The notes: generated from the sequence alone by a model not told the origin. DNA of 64,000 bases from Solwaraspora sp. WMMD791 (GCF_029581195.1 NZ_CP120737.1:2480001-2544000), one strand, 5' to 3'. Counted from the stretch's first letter, positions 27,489 through 36,591 are shown. Program-made: numbers and translations.

Positions 27489-27571
27489 CCCGCCGCGTCC
27501 CGCAGTCGTGACCGTACCGCTGACGGTCCGCCGGACACCGGCCGGACCGCCCCCGTTCAGGAGCCACTGCG

Positions 27572-29704
27572 TTGACCGACGCCACCACGCTGGACCAGGA
27601 GATCGCCGTCGAGCAACGGCACGTCGACCGGGTGTACGCCCGGTTGGCGCAGATGCGCTCCGACGCGGTGCGCGCCGAACGTGACGGCTACCGGCTGGCC
27701 GGCGTCGGCAACGTCGGCGCGCTGGTGGAGCGCGACGCGATGGTGTTCCACGCGGCCCGGCGGCGACACCTGCTCGACGCCGAGCACGAAGGACTGGTCT
27801 TCGGTCGGCTGGACCTGCGCGGAGGGACCGTACTGCACGTGGGCCGGCTCGGGATCCGCGGCGAGCGGGCCGAGCCGTTGCTGATCGACTGGCGGGCGCC
27901 GGCGGCGGCGGCGTTCTACCGGGCCACCCCGGCCCGGCCGCAGGGGGTCGTACGCCGACGCACCATCTCCTCCCGGGGCGAACGGGTCACCGGGGTGTCG
28001 GACGACCTGCTCGACCCCGGATCCGCGCCGGCGGGGATGCGGGTGGTCGGTGACGGGGCGCTGCTGGCCACCCTGGCGCGGGCCAAGGGGCGGGGGATGC
28101 GCGACATCGTGGCCACCATCCAACAGGAGCAGGACCAGGCGATCCGGTCACCGGCGTCGGGGGTGACGGTGGTATCCGGCGGGCCCGGCACCGGCAAGAC
28201 CGCAGTGGCGCTGCACCGGGCGGCGTACCTGCTCTATGCCGACCGGAGCCGGTTCGCCGGCGGCGGCATCCTGGTGGTCGGGCCGACGGCGGTGTTCGTC
28301 GAGTACATCGCCGCCGTACTGCCCGCGCTCGGAGAGGAGAGCGCCACCTTGCGGTCGTTGGGTTCACTGGTGCCGCACGTGTCGGCGACCCGGACCGATC
28401 CGGCGGCTACCGCCGTGGTGAAGGGATCGCTACGGATGCGGCGGGTGCTGGAGCGGGCGGTCCGCGACGCCGTACCCGACGGGCCGACCGAGCTGCGGCT
28501 GCTCTACCGGGGGCAGCTGCTGCGGCTGCGCGAGGCCGAACTGAACGGGATCCGGGCGCGGGCGCTGCCCCGGGGTGCCCGCCGCAACGAGGTGCGCCGG
28601 GCCGGCATCGACGGACTCTTCGACGCGCTGTGGGCACAGGCACGCCAGCTCGTCGCGGCGGCGCGGCTGCCGAGTCAGGCCGAGTTCGAGGACGAGCTGT
28701 CCGACCGGGACGATTTCCGGGATTTCATCAAGGCCTGGTGGCCACGGCTACTGCCCCGGCACGTGCTGGCCTGGCTGGCCCGTCCAGAGCGGCTGCGCCG
28801 TTACGCGCAGGGGATCCTCGAGCCGGCGGAGGTCAGGTTGCTCGGTGAGTCGTTGCGGGACCTGGCCGAGCAGGGTCCGACGATCGCCGACGTCGCGCTG
28901 CTCGACGAGTTGGCCGAGTTGCTCGGTCGACCGCCGCAGCCCAAGCGCCGCCAGCAGGATCCGTTCCGGCTCGCCGGTGGGGTACGCGAGGTGACGACGT
29001 TCGCCGACCGGGAGCGCGCGGCGCGGGCGGCGGCGCGGGAACGGCCGACGGACTACCGGGAGTACGCCCACGTGGTGGTCGACGAGGCCCAGGACGTCTC
29101 GCCGATGCAGTGGCGGATGATCGGCCGTCGGGGACGGCTCGCCTCGTGGACGGTGGTCGGGGACCCGGCGCAGACGGCGTGGACCGGGGATCCCGCCGAG
29201 CTGGCTCAGGCCCGCGACCGGGCGTTGGGTCGCCGACCCCGGCAGGAGTTCCAGCTGACCACCAACTACCGCAACCCGGCGGAGATCTTCGAGCTGGCGG
29301 CCGAGGTGATCCGTACCGTCGCTCCGGACGCCGCGCTGCCGACGGCGGTGCGCTCGACCGGGGTGCCGCCACGCCGCGAGCAGGTCGACGCCGCCGCGCT
29401 ACCGGCGGCGGTCCGCCGGGCGGCCGCCGCGCTGCTCGCCGAGGTGGAGGGGACGGTGGGGGTGATCGCCGCAGTGGCCCGAAGCGACGAGGTCGCCGGC
29501 TGGCTGGCCGCCGAACTGGCCGACCCGCGCCTGCAGGTCGTGTCGAGTCTGCAGGCAAAGGGCATGGAGTACGACGGGGTGGTGCTGGTCGCGGGAGCGG
29601 AGATCCGTGCCGAGTCGGCCGCGGGCGTACGGACGTTGTACGTGGCGCTGTCCCGGGCGACCCAACGGCTGGTGACCATCGATCCGGCGCCGGTCGTCGG
29701 CTGA
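27572..29704 (+). CDS. helR: HelR/HelD-like RNA polymerase-recycling ATPase
   Basis: A 710-residue superfamily 1 (UvrD-like) ATPase. The N-terminal coiled-coil (about 1-60) is the arm that HelD-type proteins insert into RNA polymerase. Walker A is SGGPGTGKTAVALHRAAY, Walker B is HVVVDEAQDVSPMQW, with VVGDPAQTAWTG and a C-terminal QAKGMEYDGVVLV and YVALSRATQRLV. HelR proteins displace rifamycins and rescue stalled polymerase; HelD recycles it. The choice of HelR over HelD rests on overall similarity. I did not find a convincing rifamycin-associated element upstream. The start is TTG at 27572 after CAGGAG. Confidence 0.82.
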   Translation: MTDATTLDQEIAVEQRHVDRVYARLAQMRSDAVRAERDGYRLAGVGNVGALVERDAMVFHAARRRHLLDAEHEGLVFGRLDLRGGTVLHVGRLGIRGERAEPLLIDWRAPAAAAFYRATPARPQGVVRRRTISSRGERVTGVSDDLLDPGSAPAGMRVVGDGALLATLARAKGRGMRDIVATIQQEQDQAIRSPASGVTVVSGGPGTGKTAVALHRAAYLLYADRSRFAGGGILVVGPTAVFVEYIAAVLPALGEESATLRSLGSLVPHVSATRTDPAATAVVKGSLRMRRVLERAVRDAVPDGPTELRLLYRGQLLRLREAELNGIRARALPRGARRNEVRRAGIDGLFDALWAQARQLVAAARLPSQAEFEDELSDRDDFRDFIKAWWPRLLPRHVLAWLARPERLRRYAQGILEPAEVRLLGESLRDLAEQGPTIADVALLDELAELLGRPPQPKRRQQDPFRLAGGVREVTTFADRERAARAAARERPTDYREYAHVVVDEAQDVSPMQWRMIGRRGRLASWTVVGDPAQTAWTGDPAELAQARDRALGRRPRQEFQLTTNYRNPAEIFELAAEVIRTVAPDAALPTAVRSTGVPPRREQVDAAALPAAVRRAAAALLAEVEGTVGVIAAVARSDEVAGWLAAELADPRLQVVSSLQAKGMEYDGVVLVAGAEIRAESAAGVRTLYVALSRATQRLVTIDPAPVVG

Positions 29705-29750
29705 CAGGGCCGTTGCCGACAGCGCCCGACAGGGGTGCCGCCCCTTGGCC

Positions 29751-29790
29751 CATCTATTGCAAATATCGCTATGTGAGCATTAGTCTGCCG
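29751..29790. promoter_or_regulatory. AT-rich candidate metal-response promoter region
   Basis: A short AT-rich island (ATCTATTGCAAATATCGC then TATGTGAGCATTAG) stands out from the surrounding GC sequence just before the cation transporter. It has loose dyad character like SmtB/ArsR-family operators, but no clear match. Confidence 0.3.
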
Positions 29791-29821
29791 TCGGGACACC
29801 GGGCGACGGAAGGTGACCGGG

Positions 29822-30730
29822 ATGGGTGCGGGACACGATCACGGTGCGGGCACCGCCGGGCAGCGACACTACGGGCGGTTGTGGGTCGCGTTCGTCCTGC
29901 TGGCGGTCTTCATGGTCGTCGAGGCGGTGGCCGCGCTGCTCACCGGCTCCCTGGCACTGCTCTCCGACGCCGGACACATGTTCACCGACGTCCTCGGCAT
30001 CGGCATGGCGCTGGCCGCGATCGCCGCCGCCCGCCGCGCGTCCGACGATCCGCAGCGCACCTTCGGCCTCTACCGACTCGAGGTGCTCGCCGCCCTGGCG
30101 AACGCGGTGCTGCTCGCCGGGGTCGCCGGCTACGTCATGGTCGAGGCGGTCCACCGGTTCGCCGACCCGGAACCGGTGCCCGCCGGCCCGATGCTGGTGG
30201 TGGCGGTGGCGGGACTGGTCGCCAACCTGGTCGCGTTCGGGCTGCTGCGCTCCGGCGCCAAAGAGAGTCTCAACGTCCGGGGCGCCTATCTGGAGGTGCT
30301 CGGCGATCTACTCGGCTCGGTCGGGGTGATCGTGGCGGCCCTCGTGATCGCCACCACCGGCTGGTGGTACGCCGACCCAGTGGTGGCCGTCGCCGTCGGA
30401 GCGTTGATCCTGCCCCGGACCTGGCGGCTGGCCCGCTCCGCGCTGCGGGTGCTGGTCCAGGCCGCACCGGAACACGTCGACGTGCCCCGGGTGCGGGCCC
30501 GGCTGGCCGCCGTACCGGGCGTGTGCGACGTGCACGACCTGCACGTCTGGACTCTCACCCCGGGGATGGAGGTGGCTTCGGCGCATCTGGCCACCGTGGC
30601 CGGTGCCGAGGTCGGCGGAGTGCTGCGCGACGCCCGGCAGGCACTGCACGAAGAGTTCGGGATCGACCACGCAACGCTGCAGGTCGAGCCACTGTCACCT
30701 GCGGACCCCTGCGGACCGGCGGACTGGTGA
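29822..30730 (+). CDS. Cation diffusion facilitator metal exporter
   Basis: A 302-residue CDF transporter exchanging Zn2+ or a similar divalent metal for protons. His/Asp-rich N-terminus (GHDHGAG), six membrane helices, the metal site in SDAGHMFTD (helix 2) and YLEVLGDLLGS (helix 5), and a C-terminal cytoplasmic domain from about residue 210 (VHDLHVWTLTPGMEVASAHL). The ATG at 29822 is preferred because GGAAGG is well spaced before it; a GTG at 29813 overlaps that site. Confidence 0.92.
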   Translation: MGAGHDHGAGTAGQRHYGRLWVAFVLLAVFMVVEAVAALLTGSLALLSDAGHMFTDVLGIGMALAAIAAARRASDDPQRTFGLYRLEVLAALANAVLLAGVAGYVMVEAVHRFADPEPVPAGPMLVVAVAGLVANLVAFGLLRSGAKESLNVRGAYLEVLGDLLGSVGVIVAALVIATTGWWYADPVVAVAVGALILPRTWRLARSALRVLVQAAPEHVDVPRVRARLAAVPGVCDVHDLHVWTLTPGMEVASAHLATVAGAEVGGVLRDARQALHEEFGIDHATLQVEPLSPADPCGPADW

Positions 30731-30786
30731 TTAGCGGATGCTTAAGTTTCGTGACCTTCCCGCGACACAAACAACGATGATGTACC

Positions 30787-30815
30787 TTTATTTCCGATTT
30801 ATCTAGACATAATAT
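30787..30815 (+). promoter_or_regulatory. Possible promoter of the riboswitch transcript
   Basis: TTTATT (30787-30792) and TAATAT (30810-30815), 17 bases apart, lie in the most AT-rich patch of the area and would start RNA about 80 bases before the riboswitch. Confidence 0.45.
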
Positions 30816-30903
30816 GGTCATCGATCTCGCGACAGATGGCGACCGGACCGGTAGCCTCAGCCTCGGTCTTCGTCCGGGCGGCGCCCCTCCGGCGCCCGCG
30901 AAG

Positions 30904-31014
30904 GCCGTCGCCTAATCGCCATACGGCGAGCCGGGGAACCATGTTCCTGGGGTGCATCCGCGTCAGCGGTAGGGATCTTCCGTCCCGAACCCGTCAGCTA
31001 ACCCGGTCGGCGGC
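30904..31014 (+). ncRNA. Cyclic di-AMP riboswitch (ydaO-yuaA type)
   Basis: Conserved ydaO blocks appear in order: GAGCCGGGGAACC, then CTGGGGTGCATCC, GCGGTAGGGATCTTCCGTCC and GAACCCGTCAGCTAACCCGG. The outer stem pairs GCCGTCG (30904-30910) with CGGCGGC (31008-31014) with one G-U. The element ends 20 bases before the GTG of a secreted wall protein, in line with actinobacterial members that switch off peptidoglycan-remodelling genes when cyclic di-AMP is high. The identity rests on motif recognition without a covariance search. Confidence 0.9.
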
Positions 31015-31034
31015 TGACGGAAGGAACCTGCACG

Positions 31035-32192
31035 GTGACGTACCCGCTCCCCGAACGGCCCCGGCGCGCGACGCCGGGGCGGAAGAACCGCTTTGCCCGC
31101 CTGGTGCCGCTGGCCGCGATCCTGATCGCCGTCACCGGAGCGCCGGTTGGTGCACCGGCGCCGGCCGGCGCCGCGCTACCCGCCTACGCTCCCGCCGACG
31201 CCGACGACGAAGGCGGCACCCCGAGCCTGCGCAAGGAGCTCGAGGCGGCCTCGCGCGGCTGGATCGACGCCAAGGCCGCGCTCGACAACTCCGGCAAGCG
31301 GCAGAAACAACTCACCGCGCGGCTGGCCGAGGTCGAGACCGAACTCGAGGTCCGCAACACCAACGTCGGCCACCTCGTCGACCGCGCCTACCGCAACGGC
31401 CGGCTCGGTCCGGTCTCGGCGCTGCTGAACAGCACCTCGCCGGAAGGATTCATCGACCGCGCCGCCGCGTTGAGCGCGGTGACCGCCAACGAGGAGAAGC
31501 AGCTGCGCGAGCTGTACCAGACCCGCGACCAGGTGACCCGGTCGAAGGCGGCCATCGAGAACGAGATCCGCGAGCAGCGCAAGCAGCTGACCATCATGGA
31601 CCAGCGCAAGAAGCAGGCCGAACGGGCCCTGGCGGTGGCCGTCGCCGCCGAGGAGCAGGCCCGTGAGCAGGCCGAGCGCGAGGCGGCGAACAGTTCCGGC
31701 TCAGGTTCGTCCGGCTCAGGTTCGTCGGGATCGAGTTCGTCCGGATCCGGGTCGGCCAGCGCGTCGGCGACGCCGGCACCCCGCAACGCGAACGGCTCCT
31801 GGCCGAGCGAGTCCTGCAACGTCGACGACCCGACCACCTCCGGCTGCATCACCCCGCGTACGTTGCACGCGCTCAACCAGGCCAAGGCGGCCGGCTTCAC
31901 CCGCTATGTCTCCTGCTTCCGCAACGGCGGCTCGGGTGAGCACCCGAAGGGCCGGGCGTGCGACTTCGCGGCCCAACCCAACGGCTTCGGCGGGGTGGCC
32001 AGCGGCGGGGACAAGACCTACGGCGACAACCTGGCCAACTACTACATCGCCAACGCCGACCGGCTCGGCGTGCTCTACGTGATCTGGTTCAAGCGGATCT
32101 GGCTGCCCAGCAGCGGCTGGAAGGCGTACAGCGGCGCCGGCGGCGACCCGTCGAGCGACCACACGAACCACGTGCACCTGTCCGTGTACTGA
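31035..32192 (+). CDS. Secreted coiled-coil protein with ARB_07466-like C-terminal domain
   Basis: A 385-residue exported protein. An N-terminal membrane signal (VPLAAILIAVTGAPV) is followed by a long coiled coil (about 58-215, with several heptad-rich stretches) like the regulatory segments of RipA/NlpC hydrolases, a Ser/Gly linker (about 216-245), and a C-terminal domain (about 258-385) with ESCNVDDPTTSGCITPRT, SCFRNGG, HPKGRACDFA and SSDHTNHVHLSVY. The last motifs recall M15-like metal sites (H-x6-D and H-x-H), as in the ARB_07466 domain. It is controlled by a cyclic di-AMP riboswitch, which points to peptidoglycan remodelling. The GTG at 31035 follows GGAAGGA. Confidence 0.85.
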   Translation: MTYPLPERPRRATPGRKNRFARLVPLAAILIAVTGAPVGAPAPAGAALPAYAPADADDEGGTPSLRKELEAASRGWIDAKAALDNSGKRQKQLTARLAEVETELEVRNTNVGHLVDRAYRNGRLGPVSALLNSTSPEGFIDRAAALSAVTANEEKQLRELYQTRDQVTRSKAAIENEIREQRKQLTIMDQRKKQAERALAVAVAAEEQAREQAEREAANSSGSGSSGSGSSGSSSSGSGSASASATPAPRNANGSWPSESCNVDDPTTSGCITPRTLHALNQAKAAGFTRYVSCFRNGGSGEHPKGRACDFAAQPNGFGGVASGGDKTYGDNLANYYIANADRLGVLYVIWFKRIWLPSSGWKAYSGAGGDPSSDHTNHVHLSVY

Positions 32193-32203
32193 TCCTGGCG
32201 GGA

Positions 32204-32237
32204 ACGACGGCGGTCACCGAACGGTGGCCGCCGTCGT
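32204..32237 (+). terminator. Terminator after the coiled-coil wall protein
   Basis: A 15-bp stem with one G-U (32204-32218 with 32223-32237) around GAAC begins 12 bases after the stop. Confidence 0.75.
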
Positions 32238-32390
32238 CGTGTCCCGGCCCGCGCTATGTGCCGGCTCGATCCCGCGACGCAATGGTCGGCAAATGGCACC
32301 GGCGACATGCAGGCACACGGAATCGACTGATTGCGGAAAAGCGCCGACGCCGACCGAGGTTCGGGCCGACAACGGCACCGGACAATCATG

Positions 32391-32402
32391 GAGAGCGCTC
32401 TT
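32391..32402. promoter_or_regulatory. LacI-type operator, upstream copy
   Basis: AGAGCGCTCT at 32392-32401 within TGGAGAGCGCTCTTTCA, a palindrome with the central CG step typical of LacI-family sugar regulators; close to the TGGGAGCGCTCCCA site of CebR, which controls glucanase genes. Confidence 0.6.
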
Positions 32403-32456
32403 TCAGCCCACCGTCACCCCTGCCCTACCCCGTGTTGCCGGAGCCCTGGAGAGTGA

Positions 32457-32468
32457 GAGAGCGCTCTC
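32457..32468. promoter_or_regulatory. LacI-type operator, downstream copy
   Basis: The perfect palindrome GAGAGCGCTCTC within TGAGAGAGCGCTCTCACG lies 66 bases from the first copy (centre to centre), about 185 bases before the GH81 gene. Two sites suggest cooperative binding or looping. No LacI-family gene lies in the window. Confidence 0.65.
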
Positions 32469-32538
32469 ACGAAGGTAACGAGTAACCCGTACGGCTGTCA
32501 ACTGGGACGCCCGACGCCTACCTGATTCACGAAAGTTC

Positions 32539-32555
32539 ATGTCCGGACATTGACA
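32539..32555. promoter_or_regulatory. Palindrome overlapping a -35-like element
   Basis: The perfect 12-base palindrome ATGTCCGGACAT (32539-32550) touches TTGACA (32550-32555), about 100 bases before the GH81 start. No good -10 follows at the expected spacing, so the promoter is tentative. Confidence 0.4.
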
Positions 32556-32652
32556 GCAGGGCCCGGTCTCTGGTGACCTCCTGGCAATAACTCATTAATG
32601 GGCGTGAAACAGTTCGCGATCTTGGACCACGCCCGATCTGACCGGAGGCACC

Positions 32653-35610
32653 ATGACACTGTCGATCCGAGGCGGGCGCCGAAGCCGTACGCCGCGCCGG
32701 ATCCTGGCAGCCACCACCGTGACGGCGCTGGCGGCCGCCGGACTGATCTTCGGCGTGCTGCGCACCGCCGACGCCGCCACCGTCGGTGCCGGCAGCTACA
32801 CCACCACCCGCCCGGCCGGTGCCGCCGCCCCGACCGCCTGCGGCAACATCTCCGCCAACCCCCGGCAGTACGTGACCGGCAACGCGCCGACCGGTGCCGT
32901 ACCCACCAACGACTGGTGGTCGTCGCTACTGTTCAAGCGCTACAACTGCGCGTACTCCGACCCGCTGCACGCCCACCCGATGTCGTTCCAGCCGGCCTCC
33001 GGCGGTCTCGGGGTCTCCTACACCACCGAGGCGGCGATCTCCGGCACGTCGACCGGCGTCGGCGAGTACCACTACCCGTACACCCGGGAGTTCACCCTCG
33101 GTGTCGCCGGGCTCAACGCCCCGGACGTCAAGGTCGACGGCTGGACCGACTGGACCGTCAGCCCGTACTGGTCCGACGGTGCCCGCACGCTGCGCGCCAC
33201 CGTCGGCCACGGCCTGCCGTTCGTGTACGCCCAGGTCACCGGAGGTAACGCACAGCTGTCGTTCCCCGGAACCCCGACGGTCTGGCACCACAGCGGCACC
33301 CGCGTCGGATTCTCGATGCGCGGCCACGACTACGTCGCCTACGCTCCCAGCGGCGCGAACTGGACCGTCTCCGGGACCACGATCAGCTCCACCCTTGCCG
33401 GTCGGGGGTACTTCTCGGTGGCGCTGCTGCCCACCGGAGCCGGCACCAGCGCCGCGCGACGTACCGCCCTGATGGACAGCTACGGCCAGTACGCCCACGC
33501 CCACGTCACCGGCACCCGGGTCAGCTGGAGCTACGACCAGGCCAGCAGTACGGTGAACGCCACCTACGGCGTCACCACCACGGCCCGTGAGGGCTCCGCC
33601 ACCGGTACGGTCGTCTCGCTCTACCCGCACCAGTGGAAGCACCTCGACGGCGGCAGCCCGATCGCGGAGACCTACGTGTCGGCCCGGGGACCGATGCGCA
33701 ACCTGGTCGGCGCGACGTCGTTCCGGACCGCGATGCGCTTCCACGGCGTACTGCCGGAGGTGCCGGCGGTGGCCACCAGCGCCGGCGCCGACCTCGCGAC
33801 CCTCACCGCCCACCTCGACCAGGCCGCCTCCGGAGACCCGTTCGCCGGGTTCAACAACGACACCTACTGGACCGGCAAGGCGCTCGGCCGGGCCGCCCGG
33901 CTGGCCGAGATCGCCGACCAGCTCGGCCGGACCGCCCAACGCGACCACCTGCTCGCCGCGATCCGTACCCGGCTGACCGACTGGTTCACCGCCAGCCCCG
34001 GTAAGACGCAACGGGTGTTCTTCTACGACCAGGCGTGGGGCACCCTGGTCGGCTACCCCGCCTCGTACGGCTCCGACACCGACCTCAACGACCACCACTT
34101 CCACTACGGCTACTACATCGCCGCCGCCGCCACGCTGGCCAAGTTCGACCCGACGTGGGCGTCGACCAACCAGTACGGCGGCATGGTCAACCTGCTGATC
34201 CGTGACGCCAACAGCTGGGACCGCAACGACCCGATGTTCCCGTTCCTGCGCGACTTCGACATCTACGCCGGTCACGACTGGGCGGCCGGGCACGGCGCGT
34301 TCTTCGCCGGCAACAACCAGGAGTCCTCGTCGGAGGGGATGAACTTCGCCAACGCCCTGATCCAGTGGGGTCTGGCCACCGGCAACACCGCGATCCGCGA
34401 CGCCGGCCTGTACATCTACACCACCCAGTCGGCCGCCATCCAGGAGTACTGGTTCGACTCGTCCGACACCAACTTCCCGGCCACCTTCGGGCACCGGTCG
34501 GTCGGCATGGTCTGGGGTGACGGCGGTGCGTACGCCACCTGGTTCAGCGCCGAGCCGGAGATGATCCAGGGCATCAACATGCTGCCGATCACCGGTGGCT
34601 CGCTCTACCTCGGCTACCGGCCGGACTACATCGCCACCAACTGGAACGCGCTGGTCACCAACAACGGTGGACCGCCGACGGTCTGGCAGGACGTCCTCTG
34701 GTCGTTCCAGGCACTCGGCGACGCCAACGCCGCCCTGACCAACCTGCGGGCCAACCCCAACTACCCGGTCGAGGAAGGTGAGAGCCGGGCGCACACGTTC
34801 CACTGGGTGCGCAACCTGGCCGCGCTGGGCCGGGTCGACACCGGCGTCACCGCGAACACCCCGCTGTACGCGGTGTTCAACCGCGACGGTGCCCGCACCT
34901 ACGTGGCGAGCAACATCACCGCAGCACCGGTCACGGTCACCTTCTCCGACGGCACCCGGCTGACCGTGCCGGCCGGTCGGACCGCCACCACCGGCGCACA
35001 CACCTGGAGCGGCGGCAACGCCACCGGAGCGCCGACCACGCCGAACCCGTCGCCGAGTCTGTCCCCCACGCCGCCGGCCTCGCCCACGCCGGGTCCGACC
35101 ACCCCACCGGTCACCTCGGACCTGTTCCACCTACGGTCCGCCGGGGTGCTGAGCAACACCGCCGGGACGGCCGCGACGACAGTGACGGTGCCGTCGGCCG
35201 GCGGGGCGAACCACGACGGTACGCCGCACAACCCGGTCACCTTCCGGGCCTGCGGGTTGACCGGGTCGTACCGGTCGGCCGGCACCACGTTCGCTCTGCA
35301 GGTGGACGCGGGGACCACGGTCGGCGCGGGTATCCAGGCCCGGGTGTCGTACGACTTCACCGGCTCGGGCACCTACAGCCGTACGGAGACCTACCACTAC
35401 TTCGCCACCGACCCGGTGCCCGGCACCGAGACGTACCGGGACAGTGCCGGACTACGGTCGGTCTCGGGTGAGTTCCGAGCGATGAGCAACGGCTGCGTCC
35501 GGCTGGAGTTGTGGAACGCGATCGGCAACGCCGCGACGACGGTACGGGTGGACGCCGCCACGGCGGCCGCCGGTCAGTCGACCGTACGGGTGCCGTTCCA
35601 GCTCGGCTGA
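32653..35610 (+). CDS. GH81 endo-beta-1,3-glucanase with C-terminal binding module
   Basis: A 985-residue secreted enzyme. The signal peptide ends ADA near residue 41. The GH81 catalytic region (about 60-745) carries DLNDHHFHYGYY (about 476) and NNQESSSEGMNFANAL (about 553), which hold the catalytic Asp and Glu pair of the family. A Pro/Ser/Thr linker (about 796-822) leads to a C-terminal beta-rich module of about 150 residues resembling CBM56 glucan-binding domains. It would degrade laminarin or fungal wall beta-1,3-glucan outside the cell. The ATG follows GGAGG. Two LacI-type operators upstream suggest induction by oligosaccharides. Confidence 0.92.
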   Translation: MTLSIRGGRRSRTPRRILAATTVTALAAAGLIFGVLRTADAATVGAGSYTTTRPAGAAAPTACGNISANPRQYVTGNAPTGAVPTNDWWSSLLFKRYNCAYSDPLHAHPMSFQPASGGLGVSYTTEAAISGTSTGVGEYHYPYTREFTLGVAGLNAPDVKVDGWTDWTVSPYWSDGARTLRATVGHGLPFVYAQVTGGNAQLSFPGTPTVWHHSGTRVGFSMRGHDYVAYAPSGANWTVSGTTISSTLAGRGYFSVALLPTGAGTSAARRTALMDSYGQYAHAHVTGTRVSWSYDQASSTVNATYGVTTTAREGSATGTVVSLYPHQWKHLDGGSPIAETYVSARGPMRNLVGATSFRTAMRFHGVLPEVPAVATSAGADLATLTAHLDQAASGDPFAGFNNDTYWTGKALGRAARLAEIADQLGRTAQRDHLLAAIRTRLTDWFTASPGKTQRVFFYDQAWGTLVGYPASYGSDTDLNDHHFHYGYYIAAAATLAKFDPTWASTNQYGGMVNLLIRDANSWDRNDPMFPFLRDFDIYAGHDWAAGHGAFFAGNNQESSSEGMNFANALIQWGLATGNTAIRDAGLYIYTTQSAAIQEYWFDSSDTNFPATFGHRSVGMVWGDGGAYATWFSAEPEMIQGINMLPITGGSLYLGYRPDYIATNWNALVTNNGGPPTVWQDVLWSFQALGDANAALTNLRANPNYPVEEGESRAHTFHWVRNLAALGRVDTGVTANTPLYAVFNRDGARTYVASNITAAPVTVTFSDGTRLTVPAGRTATTGAHTWSGGNATGAPTTPNPSPSLSPTPPASPTPGPTTPPVTSDLFHLRSAGVLSNTAGTAATTVTVPSAGGANHDGTPHNPVTFRACGLTGSYRSAGTTFALQVDAGTTVGAGIQARVSYDFTGSGTYSRTETYHYFATDPVPGTETYRDSAGLRSVSGEFRAMSNGCVRLELWNAIGNAATTVRVDAATAAAGQSTVRVPFQLG

Positions 35611-35703
35611 GGAGGCGCGACAGGTCGTTGCCCCGGGCGGACCACCGCCCGGGGCGGCGACCCTCCGGGAGCGTCAGGCCGAGCAGCGGCCGGCCCGGCG
35701 GTG

Positions 35704-36591
35704 TCAGGCAGAGGACCGGCCGGCCAACACGGCTTCGGCGGCCGGTCGGTCCAGCAGTTCCCACAACGCGAAGGCCGCTTCGCTGCTGCTCGGTCGGTTG
35801 TCAGCCCGTTTGCCCATCAGCGCCCGGCACAACTCGGCGACTGCGCGCGGCATCCCGGTGACGTTCAATACAGGGGTCGGGGCCAACGCGCTGAACCGTA
35901 CGTCGGCCAGCGACCGGCCCGGGCGAGCCGCCGGGTAGGGCGAGCTGCCGGTGACCATCTGGTAGAGCAGCACCCCGAGCGCGTACACGTCGTCGCTCGG
36001 CCGGCCGGGTCCGCCGACCGGATGCGCGGGCAGGTCGGGTCGGCGCGGGCCGGAGATCCACCCGGTACGGTGACCCGGGCCAGGCCCTGGCCGGTCCGTG
36101 ACCGTCGCCAGTCCGAAGTCGATGATCTTCGCACCCGCACCTGTCAGCATCACGTTGCCCGGGGTGAGATCGCGGTGCACCACGCCACGGCGGTGCGCCA
36201 CCGCCAGCACGTCGGCGGCGGTGGCGGCGATCCGCACGGCATCGGACCACGGCAGCGGACCGTCGCGCAGGCGAGCCGTCAGCACCCGGCCGGTGAGCAG
36301 CTCCATCGCGACGTAAGAGGCGGTGTCACCACCACCGAGCGGCATCTCGCCGACGTCGTACACCCGGGGCACGCTCGGGTGCCGTAGCCGGTCGGCGATC
36401 ATCGCCTCCCGGCGGATGTCGGCGTGGGCACGGCGATCACCCCGGACGGCCGGGGCCAGCAGCTTGACGGCGATGGGACGGGCGTTCTCGATGTCGATCG
36501 CGCGGTAGACCACCGAGACCCCGCCGCGACCGATCGGACGAAGCAGGACATAGCGCCGGAGAATGGTGGTACCCACCCGCAACCATGTCAC
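35704..36591 (-). CDS. Soluble Ser/Thr protein kinase (PknB-like)
   Basis: A 295-residue protein that is essentially only a kinase domain: glycine loop IGRGGVSVVYRA, the ATP-binding lysine in PIAVKLLAP, the catalytic loop VVHRDLTPGNVML and the DFG motif in IIDFGLA, then DDVYALGVLLYQMVTG. There is no membrane helix or sensor domain, unlike PknB. The HRDLTPGN loop has Thr in place of the usual Lys after Leu, which could affect activity. It lies 163 bases from a STAS protein gene on the same strand; an anti-sigma link is possible but not shown. The start is ATG at 36589-36591, or the GTG five codons on. Confidence 0.85.
   Translation of the reverse strand: MTWLRVGTTILRRYVLLRPIGRGGVSVVYRAIDIENARPIAVKLLAPAVRGDRRAHADIRREAMIADRLRHPSVPRVYDVGEMPLGGGDTASYVAMELLTGRVLTARLRDGPLPWSDAVRIAATAADVLAVAHRRGVVHRDLTPGNVMLTGAGAKIIDFGLATVTDRPGPGPGHRTGWISGPRRPDLPAHPVGGPGRPSDDVYALGVLLYQMVTGSSPYPAARPGRSLADVRFSALAPTPVLNVTGMPRAVAELCRALMGKRADNRPSSSEAAFALWELLDRPAAEAVLAGRSSA

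Noticed and set aside
27448-27571. Rifamycin-associated element before the helR-like gene
   Set aside because: The only dyad, CACGGGG-AGCG-CCCCGTG, does not match the element as I know it and sits where a terminator is expected.
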